NCBI RefSeq assembly: GCF_001704415.2
Contig: NC_030817.1
Span: 49,461,550-49,525,549 of the forward strand
Direction of reading: 5' to 3'
Length of the DNA stretch: 64,000 bases
DNA from: Capra hircus
Lineage: Eukaryota; Chordata; Mammalia; Artiodactyla; Bovidae
The notes beneath the pieces were generated by a model. That model searched no databases and was not told where the DNA came from. It saw only the letters and a list, made by a program, of their open reading frames with translations. Shown piece by piece: positions 46,450 to 58,714 of this stretch. A program made the position numbers and the translations under genes. Positions within the stretch are counted from its first letter, which is position 1, and each line of letters starts with the position of its first letter.

Positions 46450-47560
46450 TACAGTAAAATATCACCGTCCTAAAAGTTCTGACCAAGCACAGAAGCATTT
46501 TAGTGCCTTGGTGTTAAACATACAACCAATAAGCACCAGAACTTTTAGGAACACCTCTTGTCTTTCAGACCAAAATCAATAAAACAGAGAAAGAACCCTT
46601 AGGAAAAAAGGTAATACAAAAAGGCAAGACAAATATTAGAGAAAATATAGTTAGCATCTTTAGAGATATGAGACAAAAAAAGGATGTTATAAAAAGTAAT
46701 GATCAGAAAACAAAATAGGATTTGAAATACAATAGCCAAAATTTCTTCATTCCCTTAAAAAAACAAATGTCCTCAGAACTGAGAAAAAAATATTTATATA
46801 CACACACACACATAAACAAAACAGAGAATACAAGGTTGTTAGAAAATCAATTTAAAGGGACAACACTTAAATTTATAGAAAGAGAATAGAGAGAAAGCAG
46901 GGGGTAAGTTATCAAAGAAATAATGCAAGAAAATTTCCAAGATCAGAAGACAATAATCTCTGAGCTGAAAGATCCCACTAATGCTCAATACAACAATCAA
47001 GAAAAAGTTATACCAGGACGTATCACTGCCAAATTTCAGAACAAAAAAGATAAAGAGAATATCTTCAGGGGTTGAGAGTTAGGGAACAGAAACAGGTCCT
47101 ATACAAAAGATTAAGAGTAACAAGAACAGAAACTAGAACACAGTAAAACAATTCTTTTAAAATTCTTACCAAAATTATATTTCAATTTAGAAAATCTAAA
47201 CTTTTTATTTAAGTGTAAGAGTAAGGACCAGCAACATCACACAAAATTTACTTCCCAGGCACTCTTTCTCCTGAAGCTACTATAGAATCCACCAAAACAA
47301 GAGACTCAGGCAAGAAAGAGGAAGACACAGGACGTAGAAAACATGGCATTCAACACAGTACAAAGTTCCAGGACAACAGAAGCTCAGTAGGCCAAAAGAA
47401 CAGCCAGTCTAGACTAACTCCTGAGAGCAGCACCTTCAGGAGGAACGTCCCCAGGAGGCCAAAGAAAAGATGGTTAAAATATAAATGTTTAGACTATCTG
47501 ACAGATTTCAACATACAGAAAACTGAACTGAGAGGTTCTTGAGGGTGTGACAAGATTTAG
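46450..47560 (+). mobile_element. HAL1 (half-L1) ORF1-region remnant
   Basis: 46920-47460 follows the text order I know from HAL1: AATTTCCAAGATCAGAAGAC, CTGCCAAATTTCAGAACAAA, ACTTCCCAGGCACTCTTTCT, CCTGAAGCTACTATAGAATC and AAGAAAGAGGAAGACACAGG. It has many stops and is ancient. The left boundary is uncertain. Confidence 0.55.
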
Positions 47561-48060
47561 CTATAGATGTTAATAAAAGTTAGCAAATCAAAAAACGTGA
47601 AAAGTATTCATTGCTGGGTAAACAAACAAGTAAAAAATGTATCCCCTCACATGCTATTCTATATGTAATAGCATATTAATAGCATACTACCATGCTCATC
47701 AGTAAATAGTGTTTATATGGTCATCATAATGAAAATATCAAATACAAATTTAACCAAAAATTGGGAGACACTTAAGAGGGAAGGAAGGGATAGTTGTAAA
47801 AAGCAAAAATCCTTATGACAGAATAGCACCAGAAAATGGTTAAAACTGACTATGCAACGGCAGCACAAATATATATGCACATAAGCACTTTTTAAGAAAC
47901 TGAGGCTAAACCACAGTTTTTTTAAGTTGTTTGCTTTATTTAAAACAATGTGTATACTTTAAGCTGAGAGGAAGGACAAAAAGGAAGAGTAAGAGTAGCA
48001 GAGGAGGGAAAAAAAGAGATACAGTATTAAAAGTTCTAAACTAAAGTAATAGCAATGGAG
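47561..48060. other. Intron, nothing recognised
   Basis: AT-rich tail of the HAL1-like region and unassigned sequence up to the GT repeat. Confidence 0.45.
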
Positions 48061-48063
48061 ATG

Positions 48064-48083
48064 GGTACAAGTGATATATAAAG

Positions 48084-48128
<45 letters not shown>

Positions 48129-48143
48129 AAGTGATATATAAAG

Positions 48144-48181
<38 letters not shown>
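48064..48181. repeat. Two-unit 60-bp tandem repeat, each ending in a GT microsatellite
   Basis: TACAAGTGATATATAAAGAG followed by about 36-38 bp of GT occurs twice, at about 48066-48125 and 48126-48181. The period is exactly 60 bp. Confidence 0.92.
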
Positions 48182-48184
<3 letters not shown>

Positions 48185-48189
48185 ATACA

Positions 48190-48393
48190 ACTCACAGGAA
48201 AAGACCCTGATGCTGGGAAAGACTGAGGGCAGAAGAGGGCGACAGAGAAGGAGATGGCTGGATGGTATCATTGACACAACGGACGTGAGTTTGAGCAAAC
48301 TCAGGGAGATAGTGAAGGACAGGGAAGCCTGGCGTGCTACAGTCCATGGGGTTGCAAAGAGTCGAACATGACTGAGCGACTAAACAACAAAAT
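48190..48393 (+). mobile_element. 5'-truncated BovB 3' end
   Basis: CACAGGAAAAGACCCTGATG to ATGACTGAGCGACTAAACAA. About 200 bp directly after the GT repeat. Confidence 0.85.
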
Positions 48394-48425
48394 GTCTGTC
48401 TGTGTCTGTCTGTCTGTCTGTCTAG
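48394..48425. repeat. TCTG tetranucleotide microsatellite
   Basis: TGTCTGTCTGTG then five TCTG units, between the BovB tail and a Bov-A2. Confidence 0.85.
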
Positions 48426-48670
48426 GACAGGCTGCTGCTGCTGCTGCTAAGTCGCTTCAGTCGTGTCCGACTCTGTGCAACCCCATAGACGGCAGCCCAC
48501 CAGGCTCCCCTGTCCCTGGGATTTACTTCTCCAATGCAGGAAAGTGAAAAGTGAAAGTGAAGTCTCTCAATCGTGTCTGACTCTTCGCAACCTCATGGAC
48601 TACAGCCTACCAGACTCCTCCATCCATGGGATTTTCCAGGCAAGAGTACTGGAGTGGGGGTATAGGACAG
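48423..48670 (-). mobile_element. Bov-A2 SINE with 8-bp target-site duplication
   Basis: TAGGACAG at 48423-48430 and 48663-48670 flanks a reversed Bov-A2 with GCT tail. The first unit is shortened: the usual sequence between CCTGGGATT and ACTTCTCCAATGC is deleted. Confidence 0.88.
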
Positions 48671-49098
48671 AGGGAGACTTCAAAAGGAAAAAACCTCCAG
48701 GGTTCAAAGGTTCTGGCTTAGACAATGATATCATCATGAGTTAAAGGTAGTAACTTCTAAAGGTCATTTTTTATTATAATAAAGCAATGCCATTTCTCTT
48801 TTGACTCAAACTTAAGACAATGTTCTACCACAGTCTTAAAAGATAGTGCTAATTGAAACAGTACTTTGTAGATGTCATACACAGAAATACCTTATTAAAA
48901 TAGGTGCCATTCTTTTACAAATTTAAAAGAATTTTCCCTTCTATAAATGTACCTTAAATCATTTCCTGGCCTAACATTATTTAAATGTTTAGTAGTTCAC
49001 CTACCAAAAAATATATAAATAAATAAGGCCTTCTCATTTTTCCAAATGTCATCAATATCATGAAATGACCCCTTTCCTTTTTAAACTATACTGTTTTA
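48671..49098. other. Intron, nothing recognised
   Basis: Unassigned AT-rich sequence between two Bov-A2 copies. Confidence 0.5.
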
Positions 49099-49362
49099 CT
49101 GCTGCTGCTGAGTCGCTTCAGTCGTGTCCAACTCTGTGCGACCCCATAGACGGCAGCCCACCAGGCTCCCCGTCCCTGGGATTCTCCAGGCAAGAACACT
49201 GGAGTGGGTTGCCATTTCCTTCTCCAATGCATGAAAGTGAAAAGTGAAAGTGAAGTCGCTCAGTCGTGTCCAACTCTTAGCGACCCCATGGACTGCAGCC
49301 CACCAGGCTCCTCCGTCCATGGGATTTTCCAGGCAAGAGTGCTGGAGTGGGGTGCCATTTAT
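49099..49362 (-). mobile_element. Bov-A2 SINE
   Basis: Complete dimer in reverse: GCTGCTGCTGAGTCGCTTCA, the TGAAAGTGAAAAGTGAAAGT linker, second unit to AGTGCTGGAGTGGGGTGCCA. No clear target-site duplication was found. Confidence 0.9.
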
Positions 49363-49584
49363 ATAGATTCTTCAAGTCAAAAGATTAAAAATACTACTAC
49401 ATGTTTAAGGCAAAATGAGCCCCTTGACAGTATATTTCACTCTACATATAAGACAGGCAGTACAGACATATATAATAATCTAAAACTAGGAAAGTAGGTG
49501 AAGTCAAGCAATGCCTAATTTTAAAAGATTAGGGAAATTCATTATATCTAATATTAAAAATATCATATATTTCCAGTTGGTATA

Positions 49585-49940
49585 TGTTATGAGCTAAACT
49601 GAGTTTCTCTAAAATTCATATTCTGAAGTCCTAACCATCAGTACCTCACAATGTGTATATATTTGGAGGCAGAATCTTTAAAGAAGAAAGTTAATACATT
49701 ATGATCACTGTCCATAAGAGAAGAACAGATCAGAACACATATACATGTACAGAGGTAAGACCATTTGAAGACATAGGAAGCAGATGACCATCTATAAGCA
49801 AAGGAGAGAGGCCTGAAATAGATCCTTCCTTCAAGTCACTCAAAAATACCTAGATCTTAGACGTCTAGCATCCAGAATTATGAGAAAGTAAGTTTCTGTT
49901 AAGTCATCTACTCTATAATACTTTGCTATGACAGACCTAT
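49585..49940 (+). mobile_element. MLT1-type MaLR LTR
   Basis: TTATGAGCTAAACTGAGTTT, AATTCATATTCTGAAGTCCT, ATTTGGAGGCAGAATCTTTA, CAGAATTATGAGAAAGTAAG and TACTTTGCTATGACAGACCT match the MLT1 order. A solitary, old LTR of an endogenous retrovirus-like element. There is no coding region. Confidence 0.7.
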
Positions 49941-50104
49941 CAAACTCATGCAGAAAACAAAGGTCTTCCACCTCACTCTTTAGCACGGCACTGCCACTGT
50001 AAATATATTCAGGATATATTGTTGAGAAATAATTTTTGAAGATACATGACAGATTTATAATATTTTTAGAAATAATTAATTTTTGTCTATGCATAAAAGA
50101 AACA

Positions 50105-51668
50105 TAAGAAAGCCTTCCTAAGTGATCAATGCATAGAGGAAAACAATAGAATGGGAAAGACTAGAGATATCTTCAAGAAAATTAGAGATACCAAGGGAAC
50201 ATTTCATGCAAAGACGGGCACAATAAAGGACAGAAATGGTATGGACCTAGCAGAAGCAGAAGATATTAAGAAGAGGTGGCAAGAATACACAGAAGAACTA
50301 TACAAAAAAACAGGTCTTAATGACCCAGATAACCATGATGGTGAGATCACTCACCTAGAGCCAGACATCCTAGAGTGCAAAGTCAAGTGGGCCTCAGAAA
50401 GCATCACTACGAACAAGCTAGTGGAGGTGATGGAATTCCAGCTGATTTATTACAAATCCTGAGAGATGATGCTGTTAAAGTGCCGACTCAATCTGCCAAC
50501 AAATTTGGAAAACTCAGCAATGGCCACAGGAATGGAAAGGTCAGTTTTCATTCCCATCCCAAAGAAAGGCAATGCCAAAGAATGCTCAAACTACCGCACA
50601 ATTGCACTCATCTCACACGCTAGCAAAGGAATGTTCAAAATTCTCCAAGCTAGGCTTCAACAGTATGTGAACCAAGAACTTCCAGATGTTCAAGCTGGAT
50701 TTAGAAAAGGCAGAGGAACCAGAGATCAAATTGCCAACATCCGCTGGATCATCAAAAAAGCAAGAGAATTCCAGAAAAATACCTATGTCTACTTCATTGA
50801 CTACACTAAAGACTTTGACTATGTGGATCAAACAAACTGTGGAAAATTTTTCAAGAGATGGGAATACCAGACCACCTGACCTGCCTCCTGAGAAATCTGT
50901 ATGCAGGTCAGGAAGCAACAGTTAGAACCAGACATGGAACAACAGACTGATTCTAAATTGGGAAAGGAGTATGTCAAGGCTGTATGTATATTGTCTCCCT
51001 TCTTATTTAACTTACATGCAGAGTACATCACATGAAATGCCAGGCTGGATGAAGCACAGCTGGAATCAAGATTGCCAGGAGAAAAATCTGATATGTAGAT
51101 CACACCACCCTTATGAAAGAGAAGAAGAACTAAAGAGTCTTTTGATGAAAGTGAAAGAGGAGAGTGAAAAACCTGGCTTAAAACTCAGCATTTGAAAAAA
51201 AAGATCCTGGCATCTGGTCAGGTGATCCAGTCCCATCACTTCATGGCAAACAGACTGGGGAAACAGTGGAAACAGTGACAGACTTTATTTTCTTGGGCTT
51301 CAAAAATCACTGCAGATGGTGACTGCAGCCATGAAATTAAAAGACACTTGCTCCTTGGAAGAAAAGTTACGACCAAGCTAGACAGCATATTAAAAAGCAG
51401 AGACATTACTTTGCCAACAAAGGTCCATCTACTCAAAGCTATGGCTTTTCCAATAGTTATGTATCGATGTGAGAGTTGGACCATAAAGAAAGCTGAGCAC
51501 TGAAGTTGTGTTGTGGTGTTGGAGACGACTCTTCAGAGTCCCTTGGACAGTAAGGAGATCAAACCAGTCCATCCTAAAGGAAATCAGTCCTGAATATTCA
51601 TTGGAAGAACTGATGCTGAGGCTGAAGCTCCAATACTTCTGCCACCTGATGAGACGAACTGACTCTTA
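50105..51668 (+). mobile_element. BovB LINE, truncated at both ends
   Basis: Plus strand from the linker before the RT (RMGKTRDIFKKIRDTKGTFH) through RT pieces (PIPKKGNAKECSNYRTIALI, GFRKGRGTRDQIANI) to GATGAGACGAACTGACTCTT. The YADD region is lost through deletion and stops (about 51090-51110). It stops about 150 bp short of the normal 3' tail, where the orientation switches. Confidence 0.87.
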
Positions 51669-53590
51669 CCACCTGTATTCTTGCCACCTCTTCTTAATCA
51701 CTTCTTTTTCTGTGAGGTCCTTACCGTTTCTGTCCTTTATCATGCCCATCCTTGCATGAAATGTTCCCTTGTGATCTCCAATTTTCTTGAAGAGATCTCT
51801 GGTCTCTCCCTATAGTTTTCCTCTATTTCTTGGCATTGTTCATCGAAAAAGGTCTTCTTGTCTCTCCTTGCTATTTTCTGGAACTCTGCATTCACTGCAG
51901 TATATCTTTAACTTTCGCTTCTCTTCTTTCCTCAGATATCTGTTAAGCCTCCTCAGACAACCACTTTGCCTTCTTCCATTTTTTTTCTCTTTGCAACAGT
52001 TTTGGTAAACTGCCATCTGTACAATGCTATCAACCTTCGTCCGTATTTCTTCAGGCGCTGTCTACCAGATCTAATCCCTTGAATCTATTCATCACCTCTG
52101 CTGTATAATCATAAGGGAGTTGATCCAGGCAAGAATAGTGGAGTGGGCTGCCATCTCCTCCTCCAGAGGTCTTCCCAGGGATCGAACCTCTGCCTCTTAT
52201 GTCTCCTTCATTGGCAGGCAGGTTCTTTACCACTAGTGCTACTTGGGAATACCCAAAACCTGAATGGCCTAGTTCTTTTCCCTACTTTCTTCAATTTAAG
52301 CCTGAATTTTGCAATAAGAAGCTCATGACCTAAGTCACAGTCAGCTCCAAGTCTTCTTTTTCCTGACTGTATACAGCTTCTTTATCTTTGGCTGCAAAGA
52401 ACATAATCTGATTTCAGTACCGACTATCTGGTGATATCCACATGTAGAGTCATCTCCTGGGTTGCTGGAAAAGATGTTTGCTATGACCAGTACATTCTCT
52501 TGACACTCTGTTAGCCTTCACCCTGCCTCACTTTGTACTCCCAGGCCCAACTTGCCTGTTACTCCAGGTATCTCTTGACTTCCTGTTTTTGCATTCCAAT
52601 CCTCTATGATGGAAAGGACATCTTTTTTTGGAGTTAGTTCTAAGTAGGTCTTCACTGAACTGGTCAACTTCAGCTTCGCTGGCATCAGTGATTGGGGCAC
52701 AGACTTGGATTACTGTGATGCTGAATGGCCTGCCTTGGAAACGAACCAAGATCATTCTGCTGTTTTGAAGACTGCACCCACATGCTACATTTCAGACTCT
52801 TTTGTTGACTATGAGGGCTACTCCATTTCTTTTAAGGGATTCTTGCCTGTAGAAGTAGTTATAATGGTCATCTGAATTAAATTTGCCCATTCCTGTGGAT
52901 TTTAGTTCACTGATTCCTAATATGTCAATGTTCACTCTTGCATGTCCTGCTTTAACACATTTAATTTACCTTGAAACAACGGAGACAGTGACAGACTTTA
53001 TTTTCTTGGGCTCCAAAATCACTGCAGATAGTGACTGCAGCCATGAAATTAAAAGATGCTTGCTCCCTGAAAGAAAAGCTATGACAAACCTGGACAGCAT
53101 ATTAAAAAGCAGAGACAATACTTTGCCGACAAAGGTCCGTCTAGTCAAAGCCATGGTTTTTCCAGTAGTCCTGTATGAATGGGAGAGTTGGACCATGATA
53201 AAAGCTGAGCACCAAAGAATTGATTCTTTTAAACTGTGGTGTTGGAAAAGATTCTTGAGAGTGCCTTGGACATTAAGGAGATTCAACCAGTTAATCCTAA
53301 AGGAAATCAGTCTTGAATACTCATTGGAAAGGCTGATGGTGAAGCTGAAGCTCCAATACTTTGGCCACCTGATACGAAGACCTGACTCAATGGAAAAGCC
53401 CCTGATGTTGGAAAAGACTGAAGGCAGGAGGATAAGGAGACAACAGAGGATAAGATGGTTGGATGTCATCACCGACTCAATCGACATGAGTTTGAGCAAG
53501 CTCTGGGAGTTGGTGATGGACAGGGAAGCCTGGCGTGCCACAGTCCCTGGGGTCACAAAGAGTCAGTCATGACTGAACTGAACTGAACAC
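51669..53590. mobile_element. Rearranged BovB composite: minus 5' part joined to plus 3' end
   Basis: 51669-52966 is minus-strand BovB (endonuclease half, including a Bov-tA piece at about 52125-52247). From 52975 it is plus-strand BovB 3' end with a proper tail at 53575-53590. The left junction at about 51668 joins two BovB pieces of opposite strand. The plus part encodes an open stretch of BovB C-terminal peptide (52966-53572: LGSKITADSDCSHEIKR, WCWKRFLRVPWTLRRFNQ). Confidence 0.85.
51738..53158. repeat. Near-identical duplicated block, copy B
   Basis: Direct copy of 26921-28345 (details there). It contains the left target-site duplication AATTTACCTTG of the nested element (52966 region) but not the right one, which is present only in copy A. 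Confidence 0.88.
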
Positions 53591-54204
53591 TAGTATCTAT
53601 CCTAGCAACAACACTTACTTTTTGGCTAAAAAGGGTTGCCACCAATCAAGATGAAAAGTTGATTTTCTGTAAACTGTCATCTAAGTACTGATACATGATA
53701 TCAGTCAATTTTATGAGTACCTTTAAGTAAAGCCAAATACTGAAAAATGAAACTTGAAATTCAGAAGTTCTTGGATCTAATTTTGATCTTCAAACTCACC
53801 ATGTGACTCCATACAAGGCAGCAAGTTATACCTCAGTTTTCTTTACTATAAAATAAAGATAACTAGCATTAAAGTGGATTTCATTAAATACACACATATT
53901 TAACCTTTTTTCATATAAAAAGCTCAAGGTTTAAGTTTGATAAGTCTAATATAAACATTTAATTCACTCTATAAAATTGGTTCATTCTTGAATGAACTCA
54001 AATTTATTAAGTAAAATGGTGATTCTATTAAGGCCCTAATATTTGAACAAGTCTGAAATTATTACATATAAAGATTTTTAAAAGCATCTTTCTATAGAAA
54101 TGAATAATCGCCTCATAGTATACTATTTTAGTAAATCTGAATATTCAGATGCTGACATTAACCTTTAACTGTTGCTGAGTCTTCACATTTCAGATATAAA
54201 TATA
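53591..54204 (+). other. Intron with a MIR remnant
   Basis: 53760-53890 resembles a MIR (AACTCACCATGTGACTCC, TATACCTCAGTTTTCTTTAC). The rest is unassigned. Confidence 0.5.
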
Positions 54205-55001
54205 ATTGTTTCCATAAGAAAACATAGTCATAAATCAATTTTAGTTTATGTTTTTCTCGGTTTTCTAATCTATGAACTCAAAAGGACAAAAATTAGCTGG
54301 ATATAGTATTTTATCATAGATTACTTCATCATTCAAATAATAACTACTCAAACTAATCATAGTCATTTTTTCCTATATGTAAGGTAATGGGGCTAAAATT
54401 TTCAAAAATTTGAACTTTCTTATTTAAAACAAGAATCTGTTTTCTGGATTCCCACACATACAACAGCATACATATTTTTAAAATATGCAGATATTTTTTA
54501 AAATCTTATGTTTTAGTTATAAAGCAAAAAAGGAAAAACTCAGGTAACAGAAACCTAAAATATTGTTTCCATAAGAAAACATAGTCATAAATCAATTTTA
54601 GTTTATGTTTTTCTCGGTTTTCTAATCTATGAACTCAAAAGGACAAAAATTAGTTGGATATAGTATTTTATCATAGATTACTTCATTCAAATAATAACTA
54701 TTCAAACTAATCACAGTCATTTTTTCCTATATGTAAGGTAATGGGGCTAAAAACAAAGATAAATAAGTTATAGTACTTGCCTTCAAAAATTCACAATCTA
54801 TTATGTCTAACATTCAAAACAAATGTTGCTAAAATAAATTTTCAAAAATTTGAACTGTCTTATTTAAAACAAGAATCTGTTTTCTGGATTCCCACACATA
54901 TAACAGCATACATATTTTTAAAATATGCAGATATTTTTAAAAATCTCATGTTTTAGTTATAAAGCAAAAAAGGAAAATATCAGATAATAGAAACCTAAAA
55001 T
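54205..55001. repeat. Local tandem duplication, two units
   Basis: Unit 1 is 54205-54561 and unit 2 is 54562-55001. Both start ATTGTTTCCATAAGAAAACA and end GAAACCTAAAATA-like text, with only scattered substitutions. Unit 2 holds about 85 bp (about 54752-54836) that unit 1 lacks. The unit is not a known repeat family to me. Confidence 0.9.
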
Positions 55002-55549
55002 ACTGAGATACACAGTTAATACAATGGTCACATTCCTCTTTATTCTCAGGCTGACTAAAGCAAATTTTCCTGCATTTTATTCAATAATTTTCAAGTTATT
55101 TGGATTGAATTAGACCACAGGAATAAAATTATTATTTTAATTTCAGAAGCTATTGCTATTAAATGTTTAAAATACAGGAACAAGAGACTCTAGTGAATAT
55201 TTATATGATATGAACTAAATTCTGTAAATTTTAGTATCAACTACATTCACCAAGTTCTGAGGTTATTCTTTAACTCAGTTATTTGAATAGTTGTAGCCTG
55301 CCCCTATACTAACATCAGAGGTATGTATAGATAAATACATACAATTTTTGCTCACATTAAGGACCTACTAGTATCAAGAATACAGAATATTCTTTAACAG
55401 CTTCAATTACACAGACTATGAAATTCAAATATAACATCATTAAGTGATCATAAAAATATCATTTAGCAGAACTTTTAAATTAGTATTCAATTTACAAATA
55501 TTCAATTAATAAATGACCTGTCCATGTGAACAAGATATCCACTACCTCG
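55002..55549. other. Intron, nothing recognised
   Basis: AT-rich sequence, nothing assigned. Confidence 0.5.
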
Positions 55550-55628
55550 TGGACAGAGGAGCCTGGCAGGCTACAGTTCATGGAGCTGCAAAGAGTCTGA
55601 CACAACTGAGTGACAGAGTATGCACACA
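55550..55628 (+). mobile_element. Bov-tA/Bov-A 3' fragment
   Basis: GTGGACAGAGGAGCCTGGCA to CTGACACAACTGAGTGACAG; about 80 bp. Confidence 0.8.
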
Positions 55629-55774
55629 TGACTAAAGATGACTTTAAGATGATCTATTTTAAAGGCCTGAGGATCATAGTAGCTACTTAGGAACCTCCAC
55701 TGATACACCAGCAAAGACACTAAAACATTGGTAATTAGAATCGCAATTTCAGCCAGAAGCTGCACTGTGTAATA

Positions 55775-55945
55775 CGGTAGCTACTAGCCACATGTGACTA
55801 TTTAATTAAAACTAAATAAAATTTTAAATTTCAGTTCTTCAGTTTCACCAACCACACTGCAAATGCTCAAAGCCACAAACAGCTGGTGGCTACTGCATTG
55901 GAAAGTGCAGCTACAGAACATTTCTATTGGACAACACTAGAGTCA
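55775..55945. mobile_element. Old hAT-like DNA transposon remnant (uncertain)
   Basis: GTAGCTACTAGCCACATGTG, ACAGCTGGTGGCTACTGCAT and AACATTTCTATTGGACAAC form a partly self-complementary layout that I recall from mammalian non-autonomous DNA transposons. Family not named with confidence. Confidence 0.4.
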
Positions 55946-58714
55946 CTGCCATGTTTCATTCTGATCAATATACACTTTCATGGATTCCTTTGGCATGTCA
56001 GCCTCTGGAGCATGCCAAAACTATCAAAGTAAAAATCTCGTAAGTCACTACTTCAGAATTTTGGTGGTAAGCCATAGAATTCTATGAAGGCTAAATCAGC
56101 TACCACTGAAATGAAATATCCAACAAAGATATGCAGTGGAAATCTCAAAGCTCCTACAGCTTCTACAGCTCAGACTTGGCTCCAAAACAGCTAGAAAAAG
56201 AAAATAAACTACACTTCAGCTACTGACTGAGGTAGAAATTTCATGACCACCTTTAATACACTTGTTTCCAAATGAATTCCAAGTAAATGACTTATAAGAC
56301 TTTTTAGATTATATCACTGTCTTTTGAAGACTGCTTGCATAAATAATTCCTACTTTGTTATTTTTTGTTTCAGATTTTATATATCTAAAATTAAACCATA
56401 TCTTAAGGATTTTTCCTACAAAAATTTTAAGTCAAAGGAAATGTGAGGTTTAAATTTTTAACTTTGAAAATTTTACTTTTAGCCGTTGATAGATATCACC
56501 TGATGTGATGTCACTGTTAAATAATAAAGGCAGAGTTTGAACCTGTTGTTCTCCACCGAGTTTTACTATTTCATAGTTAGTAAATATTTAAAGTATACAG
56601 TAAAGTATAAAAAGCTGAATTTAACCTTAGGGATTGTTGCATATACATATATATATATTTCATAGCGTTATGATGAAGGTTAAATGAAATAATAAACACA
56701 AAGCACATAGCTCAGTGCCAGGCACACATAAATCACTGAGTAAGTCTTAACCACTTTTAACTCTGGGCTAAATCTCATTTTAAAGAACTAGAAGAACAGA
56801 TCACAATTTCATTATTACACTGCAATTTATAAGTTATCATTTGCACATTTAGAAATCACTTTGTCATATAGGATCTTTACTACAGTAGTATTCCTCACAG
56901 AAGTTTAGTTTTTATAAAGCTAAATAAACATTCTGGAATGTGGCAGCCAAATCTATCCTGTGATACTTTCATCTTAGGAAAAAAAAGCATTCATAAACTA
57001 GTTAAAACACTTATTAACATAAAAAATACTAAACCATCATATGCATATAACACACACCTACAATTTATCAACACTGCTAAATTTGATTCGTCACTTTTCT
57101 CCTCTCACAAATTTCCCAAAAAAATCAAGCATTCACATCATTTCACTGACTTCAAAGCTTTGGTTTATATTCTATTTCATTTTATAAATAGTTCTTTAGT
57201 CTTTGTCATTAATGGCATACTGAAATGGAGGTCTATAATTTTAGAATTCTAATCCCAAATGAACAGAGCTTTAAGCAGTCAAAGTGGGTTCTTAACTATG
57301 AGTAACAGTCTAGTATTCCGGATCCTTGTTTTATGATCTCTCAAGAATTTTCAACTATCTCAAGGAGATACTAGAAAATTAATTTTAATCTACTGTTTAT
57401 TTTCTTAGAATCATACAGTCTTTTGAGGAAGAAGAATCATGTTTAAAACTCAGCTTAACATCCATCACCTATTGAGTCTATCATGGAAATTAATTTTAAC
57501 ATGATCAGAAAAGCAGAGAATTATTATATCTAATTTGGCATTCTAAGACAAGTCACACAAACAGAAACCTTAAATCATAGCAATAAACCTTATATAATTT
57601 AAATCGCATATATTTGAGAGACCCAAAAAAATTTGGTTTCATAAATTCAGGTACTTAAATAAGAAATTTTATAAATAAAATTATCATAATTTTATTTAAA
57701 AACATTAAGTAGATAACATTTTAAATCAGTATTTCCTCCTTTTATGACTTTATTTTATTGTTAGAAAGCTAAGCATCTATCTTTTTCAGAATCAGTCTAG
57801 TTGTTACTGTTAAAAACCAGACTTATTCTTGAAAAGTGTACCAAACAAAACACACAACTGAAAACATCTGACCACTAGCAGCTAAAATACTGCAAAATAT
57901 TGGGGGATAACAGAAACTCAAAAAAATATTTCATCAAATCTCATCCGATTTCTGAAACACTCTAATTTTTATCTGAATTTTTATTCTGGAATTAGTCACT
58001 TCAATAAATGGAGAAAAGGACATTAAAAGGGGAAAATATGGATATATGTAGTTTTATTTTTTTTATTTCAAATGTCATTTTACAAAAAGATGACTCATTT
58101 AGGAATCTTAAGAGCAATGATGCAAACAGAGAAGCGTTGGGACTCTGCATGAAGGAACAGTGATCTACAAATGAGAACAGAATAAGGATAGGGAAATTTT
58201 AGGTCTTTCAGCTAGGGTAAAAAGAGGTTGCCCTAGCTATTTCCAAGACTAAGGGTGCGAAAGCAATCTGGCCAGCTTCTCCTGTCCATCTCCTAAACTT
58301 CATTCTCTGAAGGTAATCAAAAGAATTAATGCTATATACTCTGAAATTAGGAGAAATCCAGACAGATGCCTTACGCATGTAGGGCATCAAAATATGCCAC
58401 TTTGGCAATTAAGGAGGAAACACAAAAAAGCTCTCTGCCCTCCTCCTACATGTCTAAAAGTAGAACATAATTTCCCATTGCAAAGGTCTTCCACTTCCCT
58501 TCTCCCACTTCAGGAGGAGGAAAAACTACCATTACCACTGGAGACAGAAAGTCCCTGTCAGATGGCTCTGCACAAACAAATCTTACTAAAATAGTCCTTA
58601 TCTCCCATTAATTTCCCCCATACATGTATGTTCATCGCCTCAATTTATCACTCCTAGAAGCCCAAACCCTTTTTCCCTTGACCTGCCACTTCTCTCCAAA
58701 TTTATCACCTTTTA
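55946..58714. other. Intron, mostly nothing recognised
   Basis: 56660-56755 looks like the end of a MIR (AGCTCAGTGCCAGGCACACA), and 56510-56560 like another fragment. No exon: I looked for the expected ZNF280D leader peptide on the minus strand and did not see it. Open frames at 56938-57252 and 58394-58594 have no family signature. Confidence 0.45.

Noticed and set aside
47959..48298. Frames with long Thr-His repeats
   Set aside because: They are readings of the GT/AC microsatellite.
52966..53572. 229- and 196-codon overlapping frames on opposite strands
   Set aside because: The plus frame is a BovB C-terminal remnant and the minus frame is its antisense shadow.
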